A DNA stretch of 64,000 bases from an uncultured Poribacteria bacterium. GTDB taxonomy: Bacteria > Poribacteria > WGA-4E > WGA-3G. The notes beneath the pieces were generated by a model. That model saw nothing but the letters and a program-made list of their open reading frames with translations, had not been told where the DNA came from and ran no database searches. The position numbers were made by a program, and so were the translations under genes. How positions within the stretch are numbered: position 1 is the stretch's first letter; each line of letters opens with the position of its first letter. The stretch lies in contig OX638352.1 in the NCBI GenBank assembly GCA_951813545.1, positions 3,302,835 through 3,366,834 on the forward strand. Reading direction: 5' to 3'. This document shows positions 26,687-35,121 of this stretch, one piece after another.

Positions 26687-27898
26687 CTAACGTGCCTTGA
26701 AATTAACCTGTAACGCTTTTTCGATATCTTCGCGTGGGTGCACACCAAACTGGGCTTCAAAATCTCGGTCGAATGCGTCTTCTTCAGCATCACCGGGCTG
26801 AAGCGGAAGTTGGATCGGTTGTCGATTTGTCCGGATTGATCGGTGGGCAGCAATCACCATCTCCTGATCTGCTCTGCCCATTTCACCCGTCCATAGCGGC
26901 TGTGTATCCTCCCGGACAGCGCGTGCGATACCGTCAAGCATTGTTGCCAATGAGATACCGGTCTCTGAAATATCTGTCCGCTGATAGGGATTTACCCACT
27001 CTACAGTGCCACCTAAAGACTCTGGGAGTTCCACAAAGATACGTTGCAAAGTACCACTCTCACTGTATTCTCTCTGGAATTCATAAGTCTGTGCCCTTCC
27101 GCCGTTTAGTAGGTCTTCATCTGTGCAAACATTGACTGTTTCACCGCCAGTGGCACCCTGATTTCCGTTGGTGATAATCGTGCCGCGCTCACCACAGGTC
27201 TCGAAACCGACGAGTTTGTTCCGTCCGAGGCACCCATTCTTATTGCCTACCATGGCGATTCCGATTCCGCCATTCTCAAAATCTACGGCATAAAACTCAA
27301 GATTTTCGCGGTTGTGATCCCGTTTTGCTCTGTCAACGTAGGGGGCAACAGGCATTGTATGTCCGATGCTGCTGACCTTTGTAGGAGCGGCATCCATCCG
27401 GTACCGTATCGCGGCAAGTCCATGGTATCCAGTTGTAGAGAAGAGTCGATGGCACTTGTGAACGTTTCCGATTACGCCTTCTTGGATGAGTTTGCAGACG
27501 AACTGTTCCACAGGAACAAACGGAAAATTCTCCGATGTCTGGAGTTTCACCCCATTTTCGGCAGCATCGGTTATCATCATATCCATCAAACCGAGTGTCG
27601 GTGCGAGACCCGTCTCTACATTATGCGAGATACCACACCGAGAAAGATAGCAGGAAACAACATGATGCAGTGGCATAGGCACAACTACATCGCAGACATC
27701 TGGTGCCATTTCATCAACCATTTTCTGCACATCAGTGTAGGCTTTAACACCGAGTCTCGCTGCACCCGCTTCTGCTGACTCCTGATGTGCATCACACACG
27801 GCGACTATGTCAAAGGTGTCCTTTAATGTAGCGGCTGTTGACAGATGCCCTGCGCCGCGTCTACCGTGACCAATTAAAGCGTATTTTAGACGTGACAT
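26687..27898 (-). CDS. Gfo/Idh/MocA-family oxidoreductase
   Basis: 403 aa from ATG 27898 after GGAGGG (an upstream start at 27931 contains this site). The Rossmann motif reads YALIGHGRRGAGHLS, with VAVCDAHQE following. The EKP block is replaced by NVETGLAPTLGLMDMM, so the usual catalytic Lys segment is degenerate. The longer C-terminus resembles family members with extended alpha/beta domains. Position in an oxidoreductase cluster suggests carbohydrate metabolism. The changed EKP motif leaves catalytic competence open. Confidence 0.88.
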   Translation of the reverse strand: MSRLKYALIGHGRRGAGHLSTAATLKDTFDIVAVCDAHQESAEAGAARLGVKAYTDVQKMVDEMAPDVCDVVVPMPLHHVVSCYLSRCGISHNVETGLAPTLGLMDMMITDAAENGVKLQTSENFPFVPVEQFVCKLIQEGVIGNVHKCHRLFSTTGYHGLAAIRYRMDAAPTKVSSIGHTMPVAPYVDRAKRDHNRENLEFYAVDFENGGIGIAMVGNKNGCLGRNKLVGFETCGERGTIITNGNQGATGGETVNVCTDEDLLNGGRAQTYEFQREYSESGTLQRIFVELPESLGGTVEWVNPYQRTDISETGISLATMLDGIARAVREDTQPLWTGEMGRADQEMVIAAHRSIRTNRQPIQLPLQPGDAEEDAFDRDFEAQFGVHPREDIEKALQVNFKAR

Positions 27899-27953
27899 TC
27901 CGACCCTCCAACTCCATAATAGCACTCGCACTGGGCAGTGAACGTGCTTTAAC

Positions 27954-28067
27954 TTTTAACAGCAAGTTTTCGGTTTGCAAGCTACACCGCCTTTTTAACA
28001 GCAAGTTTTCGGTTTGCAAGCTACACCGCCTTTTTAACAGCAAGTTTTCGGTTTGCAAGCTACACCG
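27954..28067. repeat. Three-copy 39-bp tandem repeat with hairpin core
   Basis: Copies begin at 27961, 28000 and 28039, each with AGCAAGTTTTCGGTTTGCAA then GCTACACCG. In the third copy TTTTCGGT and ACCGAAAA flank TTGCAAGCT. Because 39 is a multiple of three, spurious open frames run through it on both strands. It lies between the aldolase-like stop and the next oxidoreductase start. The core GGTTTGCAAGCT(A/G)CACC also occurs at the argG promoter. Confidence 0.9.
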
Positions 28068-28072
28068 AAAAA

Positions 28073-29020
28073 TTAGTTAACGCACTGATAGCCGGTCGCC
28101 TCAAGGCGCGTTCGGATTTTATCTATTTCGGCTGTGGACAATTGACGCAGGGGTCGGCGCATCGTCATTGAGGGGAATCTTCCCATCAACCAACGTGCAC
28201 ACTTCATGCGCTGGTGGGCATCACTGCTCGGTTCTCCGAAGTTGTAGACGATTCGTGCCAATGAATCCACCTGACTGCGTGCTTTGCGTGCACCGATAAG
28301 ATCGTCGTTGAGTGCAGCGTGAACTACATCAACCATCAGTTCAGGGACAAATCCAGCAAACCCGATGAGTGCCCCGTCACTCCCTTCAAGCAGCGAAGCG
28401 AGCAGATACTCGTCATGACAGGTCAGAATAGGGACATCCGGTGCAGCCTCTCTGAGTTGTTCGTAGTCCCATCGCCAGCGTGCCATGTCGCGGGTGCCCA
28501 TTTTGATACAGACAACTTGTGGGATTTTCACCATCTCCAGCATTTCTTCAAGACTGTATCCCGCCTTTGTCCATGCAGGGTATTGGTGAACGATAATCGG
28601 TATATCCGCGCCTTCTGCGACATCTTGGAAGTAACCGACTGCGGTTTCAGGCGTTCTACCAAAACGTAACCAATGATGCGCAGGCATTAAAAGGATGGCA
28701 TCCGCGCCAGCTTCCTTCGCAGCGAGTGCATCGTCAATCGCTGGCAAACTTCCTTCCGCACTGACACCTGAGACGACTTTAACCCGATCACCGACAGCTT
28801 CAGCGGTAATCCGCGTAACCTGTTGTCTTTCACGGAGACGGAGAGACATGATCTCGCCGGTGTGTCCGTTACAGACGACCCCTTTTATCCCCGGAACACT
28901 CGCGAGTTCCTGCATATACTGACGCAATCCGGCTTCGTCAATTGATTCATCTTCATGAAAAGGGCAGAGCGTTGCCGGAAATACACCCGCCCATGGATGG
29001 TGCTCCCAATTCAGTTTCAT
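28073..29020 (-). CDS. Dihydrodipicolinate synthase-like (DapA) family aldolase
   Basis: 315 aa TIM-barrel class I aldolase/lyase. The G(T/N)xGE block is VVCNGHTGEIMSL, the active-site Tyr region IIVHQYPAWTKAG, and the Schiff-base Lys is in VVCIKMGTRDMARW. The start is set at ATG 29020 (LNWEHHPWAGVFPATLCPF); an extended frame to 29140 has no support. Family members include DapA, N-acetylneuraminate lyase and keto-deoxy sugar-acid aldolases. Its place next to three Gfo/Idh/MocA genes suggests a sugar-acid pathway rather than lysine synthesis (inference). Confidence 0.88.
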   Translation of the reverse strand: MKLNWEHHPWAGVFPATLCPFHEDESIDEAGLRQYMQELASVPGIKGVVCNGHTGEIMSLRLRERQQVTRITAEAVGDRVKVVSGVSAEGSLPAIDDALAAKEAGADAILLMPAHHWLRFGRTPETAVGYFQDVAEGADIPIIVHQYPAWTKAGYSLEEMLEMVKIPQVVCIKMGTRDMARWRWDYEQLREAAPDVPILTCHDEYLLASLLEGSDGALIGFAGFVPELMVDVVHAALNDDLIGARKARSQVDSLARIVYNFGEPSSDAHQRMKCARWLMGRFPSMTMRRPLRQLSTAEIDKIRTRLEATGYQCVN

Positions 29021-29157
29021 ATTTTTCCCAAAGACAGTTGTGAAAAATCGAAAGTTTTCACAACTTTTCCCTTTCGTTTGTAATCTGCTTGCAGATTTCA
29101 CAAGGCTTATTGCTACGTAGGATTCCACACGATTTTCCAATTTAATTCTATTTTAAC

Positions 29158-29186
29158 TTGATTTTGCATGTAAAATCAAGTATTAT
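29158..29186 (+). promoter_or_regulatory. Promoter of the ccmEFHI operon with 10-bp dyad
   Basis: TTGATT (29158-29163), 17-base spacer, TATTAT (29181-29186). ACTTGATTTT (29156-29165) and AAAATCAAGT (29172-29181) form a perfect inverted repeat across the promoter, a candidate operator. The spacer/-10 AAAATCAAGTATTAT is also found at 46460-46474. Confidence 0.65.
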
Positions 29187-29263
29187 TTTAAAGAGTAGGT
29201 TTTATCTCATCAGTATGGTTAAAAGTCGCTCCTACTGATTCGTATTAATGGGAGGATGTTCAG

Positions 29264-29710
29264 GTGCAAAAACAGAAAAGACTCAAAGTGATCGCCGCGA
29301 GTGTCATTTTGCTGGGCGGTATGGTATTTTTGGTGGTTGCCATGACCAGAAGCACGAGTATGCGGCATTTCACACCCGCTGCGCTTGTGGAAGCTGCAAG
29401 CGGCGCGGACAATCAACGGGTTCAAGTTGATGGACTCATTGCGGAAGGCAGTTCCGAGTGGGACGCAGCTAATTTTAAACTCACTTTTGCTGTACGTGAC
29501 CGCGAAACCGAAGCATTGGTCAATGTGATTTACGAGGATCGGCTTAAACCGGATAACTTTAAAGATGGTGGTAGTGTTTTCGTTGAAGGTAGATACGATG
29601 CAGCACAGAACCTCGTTGTTGCTACTAAACTCATGACGAAATGTGCCTCAAAATACGATGGGGCAGAAAGTGCCGTGCCTACAGATGAAACTTCGTATGC
29701 TTCAGAGTAA
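29264..29710 (+). CDS. ccmE: Cytochrome c maturation haem chaperone CcmE, CxxxY type
   Basis: Periplasmic haem chaperone of System I, handing haem to CcmF. 148 aa with an N-terminal membrane anchor (VIAASVILLGGMVFLVVAM) and an OB-fold domain (QRVQVDGLIAEGSSEW to GGSVFVEGRYD). The haem-binding motif is LMTKCASKYDG, i.e. Cys-x3-Tyr instead of His-x3-Tyr, which marks the variant System I known from sulfate reducers and archaea. The start is GTG 29264 after GGGAGGA. It leads the operon ccmE-ccmF-ccmH-ccmI-like. Confidence 0.93.
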   Translation: MQKQKRLKVIAASVILLGGMVFLVVAMTRSTSMRHFTPAALVEAASGADNQRVQVDGLIAEGSSEWDAANFKLTFAVRDRETEALVNVIYEDRLKPDNFKDGGSVFVEGRYDAAQNLVVATKLMTKCASKYDGAESAVPTDETSYASE

Positions 29711-29773
29711 GGAATACTATAGTACCTTTAGCAGTATGTTCAACGACACCTTTTTAAGGAGGCACAGAAACGA

Positions 29774-31792
29774 ATGACTGCGGAAATCGGACAAGCCGCT
29801 ATATACCTCTCTGTGCTTTCATGTTTATGGGCGATCGGCTTCCTCAGCTTCGGGCTATGGATACGAAATGCCCGGGCTATCCAAAGCGGCAGAAACGCCG
29901 TTGTTGCCACCTTCATCCTTATCAGTATTGCGACTGGGGCATTAATCTACGGTTTTCTGACCGATGACTTCTCAATGCGCTATGTAGTTGAGGTCTCAAG
30001 TGCAGCACAACCCGTACTTTATAAAATCACTGCACTCTGGGGTGCCATGTCTGGTTCGCTCTTGTTCTGGCTCTGGCTGCTTACAGTTGGGGGCGTTATT
30101 GTTGTTTGGCAGAATTACCAGCGTAACAAACAGACGCAGGATACCTTAGCAGACTATTCCCTGATTCCGATCGCTATTGTTCAGCTATTTTTCACCATCC
30201 TTGTCACAGGTTTAATCGAAGGGGTTTACAATCCACTCGCTCGGTTTCCCGGCGGACAGGTCGCTGCCGACGGTCAAGGAATGAACTCGCTTCTCCAAAC
30301 ACCGCTTATGGCGATCCATCCGCCGACATTATATATCGGTTGGATTAGCCTGACGGTGCCGTTTGCGTTCGCAGTTGGAGCACTCGCATCTGGTAGAATC
30401 GGAAGCGGCTGGATACTTCGCTCGCGTAGGTGGATGCTGTTTTCATGGATTATCCTGACTATTGGTATCACACTTGGTGGCAATTGGGCATATCAAGAAC
30501 TCGGTTGGGGTGGTTATTGGGCATGGGATCCGGTTGAAAACGCCTCTTTTATGCCTTGGCTTCTCGGCACCGCCTATCTACACTCCGTGATGATCCAAGA
30601 GAAACGGAATATGCTCAAACTTTGGAACATCCTCCTAATTACCCTCGCATTCCAATTTACACTATTGGGGACTTTTATTACTCGGAGTGGAATTATCACA
30701 TCGGTGCACGCCTTCGCACAATCGGATATTGGTGGGTATTTCCTTAGTTTCATTTTAGCTTCAACTGCCGGTGTCATCGGACTCATCATCTATCGTTGGA
30801 ACCGGCTCAAGAGTGCCAATCGCTTGGAAGCCCTTCTCTCCCGTGAAAGTGCCTTTGTTCTGAATAACTGGCTCTTCGTTGGGTTAACCCTAATTATCCT
30901 CTGGGGTACGTTGTGGCCGATTATCTCCGAGGCGATTAACGGTGAAAAATCCTCTGTTCCTGAAGCCTTTTTCAATAAAGTTGTTATCATTCCGGGGTTA
31001 TTGCTTCTGTTCCTGACCGGTGCCGGACCAATCATTTCATGGAAGAAAATTACTGCTAACAACTTCCAACGCATGTTTTTGCTGCCGCTTATTATCGGTT
31101 TAATTGGCGGTGCTTTGACATGGGGATTTCTTGCATTGATAGGATATACTTTTCCGCTGTACTCAATACTCTGTAGTTTTGCTGCTGTTTTTGTGATTGC
31201 TGCAATCTTTGCTGAATTTTATCGTGGTGCGAAACTCCGAGCGAAACGACAGGAGACATCTTTCCTCAACGGATTAAATCTTCTTATCCAGCGTAACAAG
31301 AGACGGTATGGCGGTTATATCATCCATATTGGCATCGTTATTCTCTATATAGGCATTATGGGATCGAAAGGCTATTTTTTGCTTGAATCTAAAAGTATGA
31401 CGCTCGGGGAATCAATGGAGGTGGGTAAGTATAAACTCACAATGATAGATTCGTTCGAGAAGGAATATGCAAACTATCTCCGGAGCGTCATTGTTTTTGA
31501 TGTTGAAAAGAACGGAAAACGGATAGGGACAATGGAACCCGCGCTTCACGACTACTACAAAGCCAAGTCCGATGAGGAACCTACAAAGGAATCAGCGATC
31601 CGACATTTTGGTATGAATGACCTCTATGTTGCCTTGGGCAATATTCCGCCGAATGTCAAGACAGGAGGTGTTGTGAATGTTCAGGGGTATTACAACCCCC
31701 TGATTGGCGTTGTCTGGATTGGTGTTGCTGTGATGGTGTTAGGGGGAATCGTTGCGATAGCCGAGAAATCTGAACGCAGTAGAGAGGCTTAA
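29774..31792 (+). CDS. ccmF: Cytochrome c haem lyase CcmF
   Basis: Polytopic inner-membrane haem lyase that attaches haem to apocytochrome c. 672 aa with about 14 TM helices. The WWD domain is seen as WGGYWAWDPVENASFMPWL, flanked by conserved His in AIHPPTLYIGW and GTFITRSGIITSVHAFAQS. A large periplasmic segment near the C-terminus precedes the last helix (VVWIGVAVMVLGGIVAIA). Start ATG follows AAGGAGG. It lies between ccmE and ccmH. Confidence 0.96.
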   Translation: MTAEIGQAAIYLSVLSCLWAIGFLSFGLWIRNARAIQSGRNAVVATFILISIATGALIYGFLTDDFSMRYVVEVSSAAQPVLYKITALWGAMSGSLLFWLWLLTVGGVIVVWQNYQRNKQTQDTLADYSLIPIAIVQLFFTILVTGLIEGVYNPLARFPGGQVAADGQGMNSLLQTPLMAIHPPTLYIGWISLTVPFAFAVGALASGRIGSGWILRSRRWMLFSWIILTIGITLGGNWAYQELGWGGYWAWDPVENASFMPWLLGTAYLHSVMIQEKRNMLKLWNILLITLAFQFTLLGTFITRSGIITSVHAFAQSDIGGYFLSFILASTAGVIGLIIYRWNRLKSANRLEALLSRESAFVLNNWLFVGLTLIILWGTLWPIISEAINGEKSSVPEAFFNKVVIIPGLLLLFLTGAGPIISWKKITANNFQRMFLLPLIIGLIGGALTWGFLALIGYTFPLYSILCSFAAVFVIAAIFAEFYRGAKLRAKRQETSFLNGLNLLIQRNKRRYGGYIIHIGIVILYIGIMGSKGYFLLESKSMTLGESMEVGKYKLTMIDSFEKEYANYLRSVIVFDVEKNGKRIGTMEPALHDYYKAKSDEEPTKESAIRHFGMNDLYVALGNIPPNVKTGGVVNVQGYYNPLIGVVWIGVAVMVLGGIVAIAEKSERSREA

Positions 31793-31796
31793 GACG

Positions 31797-32369
31797 ATGA
31801 AAACTGGAAGATTTGAGCGCATGACAACCTCCAATGAATTTTTAATTCTTAATTTTATTTCGATTGTTGTGCTTCTCATCGTATGTAGTTTTATTGTTAC
31901 CGCGTACGCGCAGACCGAAGAGTCTCAGGTCGCAGAACCGGAGGGCATGAAAGATACCACGGTTGCGTCCGATTTAGACGAGCTCCTCACTACGGTCTAC
32001 TGTTACTGCGGGTGTACAAGAGAGACAATTGAAGTGTGTACGTGCGGCACGGCAATGAATATTGAGAACAATTTTCGCAATCGGTTGCTCGCTGGCGAAA
32101 CGGTTGAGAAGATCCGCACCGATTATCTTGACACCTACGGACCGCAATATTATGCAGTCATGCCTGTAGAAGGTATTAACCTACTTGCCTATGCTATGCC
32201 GGTTATTATACTTATCGTCATTGGTGGTTTTGCCTTCGTTGTACTCCGAAGGTTAATGCAGCGGAGAGAGGCAGCTGCGGATACTCATGAAAGGTCGGTG
32301 TCACAGGTTTCTGATGAGACCGTTCAGCAAGTTGAAACTGAACTGAAAAGGTATAAGCAGGAAAGTTAA
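31797..32369 (+). CDS. ccmH: Cytochrome c maturation protein CcmH/CcmL-like, Cys-rich
   Basis: Membrane-anchored periplasmic thiol protein that handles apocytochrome c. 190 aa: an N-terminal hydrophobic export segment (ISIVVLLIVCSFIVTAYAQ), then the domain LDELLTTVYCYCGCTRETIE with VCTCGTAMNIENNFR, and DYLDTYGPQYYAVMP, and a C-terminal TM (LAYAMPVIILIVIGGFAFVV). The classical LRCxxC is replaced by a C-x-C-x-C plus C-x-C arrangement, as in variant System I. The start at 31797 is four bases past the ccmF stop; ATG 31824 is an alternative. Confidence 0.9.
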   Translation: MKTGRFERMTTSNEFLILNFISIVVLLIVCSFIVTAYAQTEESQVAEPEGMKDTTVASDLDELLTTVYCYCGCTRETIEVCTCGTAMNIENNFRNRLLAGETVEKIRTDYLDTYGPQYYAVMPVEGINLLAYAMPVIILIVIGGFAFVVLRRLMQRREAAADTHERSVSQVSDETVQQVETELKRYKQES

Positions 32370-32425
32370 ACTCGGCAATTTTTATACGCAATAGATTTTA
32401 CGCGTGTTCTTCGGAGAGGTCTTTT

Positions 32426-32773
32426 ATGTCTTTTCTTGTCCTTTTATGGATGGTAATTTTTGGAGTTCTGCTTCTCATTTATCTGGGGTTTCCGATTTTC
32501 TCAAAAACGGGTGGGCAACATGCTGTAACGTCCGAAGAAGTTATTGAAGAACGCCGGCGGACGCTTTTTCAGGAACGTGAAAGCAGCTACGCAGCATTGG
32601 CGGATCTCGATGAAGACTATGAAACTGGGAAACTCTCAGAAGCCGATTACCAGGAACTACGCGAAGAACTTTTACGAGAGACTGCGCACGTCATCATGCA
32701 GCTCGAAAACGAGTCTCTGTCAGATGTAGAAGCGGAAATTGAGAGATTTAAACAGCAACAACGTGGAACATAA
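32426..32773 (+). CDS. CcmI-like small membrane protein
   Basis: 115 aa with one N-terminal TM (VLLWMVIFGVLLLIYLGFPIF) and a long charged helical domain (RTLFQERESSYAALADLDED, then YETGKLSEADYQELREELL). The pattern of a TM plus AL.DLdeDy..GKls..dY..L...L is that of the N-terminal part of CcmI/CycH-type cytochrome maturation proteins, without TPRs. It follows ccmH by 56 bases in the same operon. A good GGAGAGG site precedes the ATG. Confidence 0.75.
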   Translation: MSFLVLLWMVIFGVLLLIYLGFPIFSKTGGQHAVTSEEVIEERRRTLFQERESSYAALADLDEDYETGKLSEADYQELREELLRETAHVIMQLENESLSDVEAEIERFKQQQRGT

Positions 32774-32819
32774 CATGCACACGAACGCATTTTCTTCATA
32801 CAACTGTTTGAGGCGCAAC

Positions 32820-34100
32820 ATGCAGGTTCGCTATATCGCCTCGTTGGGCATCGGTAGTCTATTAACGGTTGTCTTACCCCTTCTTTTTTGGTTTCCTACC
32901 GTCCATGCACAACAGGCAACAAACCCGGGTGACATTCAAGGCACAGTTGTTGACAGAAAACGCGAGAAACCTATCGCCTCACAACCTGTAACCCTGACGA
33001 TACATAAGGCTGACACCGCTGAAACACAAGAGACGACAACGGACGAAAATGGGAACTACCGTTTTGGGAATTTACCGCTTGATCCAAGCGTCCACTACAC
33101 GGTTTCGACCGTCTACGAAGGCACAGACTACACCGAGAAAGATTTGGTGCTGTCAACCTGGGCTCCGAATATCAAAATCAACTTTGAAATTGGGGCGTTT
33201 ACAGAAGATAAAACGCACGTCCGTGTTAAGACGCATAGTTTTGTCATTGGACCACCACCTGAGAACCACGCGCCAGATGGTGCTGTCACAGTCATTGAGG
33301 CAATTGGGATTGAAAACCTGAGCGATCTACCTTTCAGAACAAAGCACGGCACACAAGAAGTTGGAGTACACTTAACACTTCCAAAAGGAGTTGAGGGTTT
33401 TCAACCACATTCGTCAGCAGAACTCATGATAGACCCTACCACCAATCAAGTCATCCTCAAAACACCGTTACCACCAGGGGAATCGCAGTTAGGCTACACG
33501 TATATTCATCACGTTGAAAAAAGCAGATTGGACTTATCTCGTCGTTTAAATTTTAACACCAAAGAAATCTTATTCTTTGTCCCTGAAGGCATTGGCTTTG
33601 TGCCGCGTGCCAAGTTTTTCGGTGCACCAAGACGCGAACAAATCCACGGTAACATTTATCTAATATATCAGAGCACTGCGCCAAAAGCGTTCGAGGCAGG
33701 TAAAACGATTGACTTAGCACTTAATGTTAATATGGGCACTGCTCGTGGTGCTTTACCAGGGCAGACATCTAACCTCGGACAGTTAATACTTATTGCTGTC
33801 GCAGCAGCATTGACAGGAGGCTTTTTCGTTGCTGCACTTTTCAAGCTCCGCGCAGCTAACAGGACTACCGAACCTAATACTGATGATGCCTCAACCCCAC
33901 CAGATGTAGGCTGGCTCCGTAAACTGAATCCCGACGACCGTGAGCACGTCCGCGTCGCAAGGCTTGAATTCATTACGCATCTTGATGATAAGTACGAGAG
34001 GCAAGAAATCTCGGAACGGGTCTACAAGCGATTGCGCCGAGAGCAAACAGAACGCCTCACCACACTCCTAGAAGAAAAAAAAAGGGGAAACAATGCATAG
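32820..34100 (+). CDS. Carboxypeptidase-regulatory-like domain membrane protein
   Basis: 426 aa from ATG 32820, six bases after GAGG; earlier in-frame starts (32775, 32739) lack a good site. A signal peptide (IASLGIGSLLTVVLPLLFWF ending VHAQQ) precedes a carboxypeptidase-regulatory-like domain (IQGTVVDRKREKPIASQPV and TTDENGNYRFGNLPLD), a second beta-rich domain, one TM (LGQLILIAVAAALTGGFFVA), and a cytoplasmic helical tail (YKRLRREQTERLTTLLEEKK). It may join the ccm operon, perhaps as an envelope or redox accessory, but no function is known. Its tail is echoed in the following gene. Confidence 0.75.
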   Translation: MQVRYIASLGIGSLLTVVLPLLFWFPTVHAQQATNPGDIQGTVVDRKREKPIASQPVTLTIHKADTAETQETTTDENGNYRFGNLPLDPSVHYTVSTVYEGTDYTEKDLVLSTWAPNIKINFEIGAFTEDKTHVRVKTHSFVIGPPPENHAPDGAVTVIEAIGIENLSDLPFRTKHGTQEVGVHLTLPKGVEGFQPHSSAELMIDPTTNQVILKTPLPPGESQLGYTYIHHVEKSRLDLSRRLNFNTKEILFFVPEGIGFVPRAKFFGAPRREQIHGNIYLIYQSTAPKAFEAGKTIDLALNVNMGTARGALPGQTSNLGQLILIAVAAALTGGFFVAALFKLRAANRTTEPNTDDASTPPDVGWLRKLNPDDREHVRVARLEFITHLDDKYERQEISERVYKRLRREQTERLTTLLEEKKRGNNA

Positions 34101-34488
34101 CAAACACCACATCACTGATTTGATAGTCATGTTGGGTCATATAGACGAAAACGTTCGGAATACCGCGAAGGCAGAATTAATTACCATAGGTAAACCGGCT
34201 ATTCCACCGCTCATTGATGTCCTTACCCAGGAATGCTGGCATATCTCTGGATATGGTGCCGAGTTCTATACCCATATCGAAGAGTCCGCACTTCCTGTTT
34301 ACATGGAACAGATGGCGAACCACGCTGCGGAGGTCTTAGCGGAGATTGGAGAGTCCACCGTCCCCACCCTAACGGCAGAACTCACCAGAGCCGAGCGTGA
34401 GTTTTCGGAATGGTTTTACAAGTATTTACGACCCGAACAAACCGACCGTCTTATCACAATGTTGGCGTATGTTAAGAAAGGCGAATAG
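34093..34488 (+). CDS. HEAT-repeat protein with borrowed C-terminal tail
   Basis: 131 aa overlapping the previous stop by eight bases. It has two HEAT-like helical repeats (NVRNTAKAELITIGKPAIPP and AAEVLAEIGESTVPTLTAEL). The final segment YKYLRPEQTDRLITMLAYVKKG is 12/22 identical to the tail of the preceding membrane protein, and the N-terminus resembles that of the next HEAT protein. This suggests a local duplication. HEAT proteins mediate protein-protein contacts; the partner is unknown. Confidence 0.75.
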   Translation: MHSKHHITDLIVMLGHIDENVRNTAKAELITIGKPAIPPLIDVLTQECWHISGYGAEFYTHIEESALPVYMEQMANHAAEVLAEIGESTVPTLTAELTRAEREFSEWFYKYLRPEQTDRLITMLAYVKKGE

Positions 34489-34493
34489 AATAG

Positions 34494-35102
34494 ATGGACA
34501 ACGAAAGCATTATAGTCGACTTGATAGATGATTTGTCAGAGTTGGATGACGATATCCGTGCGGCTGCGAAAAAGGAATTGGTTGCTATAGGTGAACCGGC
34601 TATACCACAATTAATTGAGGCACTCGCCGAAAACCTATGGGATATAGTTGACCAAGCCGCTGACATCTTAGCGAAAATCGGAGAACCTGCAATACCCCAG
34701 CTCATTGATGAGATGGAAATAGCTGAGAGACATCATGGCCTTGCTCTCAGTAGTACACTCACCCGTATAGGTGAACCGGCAATACCGGCTTTGCTTGAAG
34801 CATTATCTGACAAACTAAATGAAGAACTCCGAGAATATGCGATTCGTGCGTTGGGTGGGATGGGGGTCGCGGCGATTAGCGCAATACCAGCATTCATCCA
34901 GGCTTTAAGTGATCCAGGGGAAGAGGTCCGCACCTATAGTGCCTACGCACTTGCCAACCTGGAGGAAACCGCTGAGGAAGCCGTGCCTGCGTTAATTGAG
35001 GCATTAGAAGATGATTCCGAGCGTGTCCTGCATCATGTCGCGTTTGCATTGGAAAAAATTGGAACCCCTGAAGCAAAACAGGCACTTGAAGCATTCAGCT
35101 AA
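34494..35102 (+). CDS. HEAT-repeat protein
   Basis: 202 aa formed almost wholly of HEAT/PBS-lyase-like repeats: AAAKKELVAIGEPAIPQLIE, ILAKIGEPAIPQLID, TLTRIGEPAIPALLEAL, YAIRALGGMGVAAISAIPAF, SAYALANLEETAEEAVPALI, VAFALEKIGTPEAKQALEAF. The six repeats make a solenoid for protein binding. It follows the related HEAT gene by five bases. It has no signal peptide and is therefore cytoplasmic. It immediately precedes the methyltransferase locus, but a functional link is not shown. Confidence 0.85.
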   Translation: MDNESIIVDLIDDLSELDDDIRAAAKKELVAIGEPAIPQLIEALAENLWDIVDQAADILAKIGEPAIPQLIDEMEIAERHHGLALSSTLTRIGEPAIPALLEALSDKLNEELREYAIRALGGMGVAAISAIPAFIQALSDPGEEVRTYSAYALANLEETAEEAVPALIEALEDDSERVLHHVAFALEKIGTPEAKQALEAFS

Positions 35103-35121
35103 GCATAGTGGAGGAATTTCC

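Noticed and set aside
27838..28080. Open frames through the 39-bp tandem array on both strands
   Set aside because: They stay open only because the repeat length is a multiple of three; no start site or coding signature supports them.
29021..29140. N-terminal extension of the DapA-like protein to 29140
   Set aside because: The extra 40 residues precede the conserved barrel start and overlap non-coding sequence; ATG 29020 suffices.
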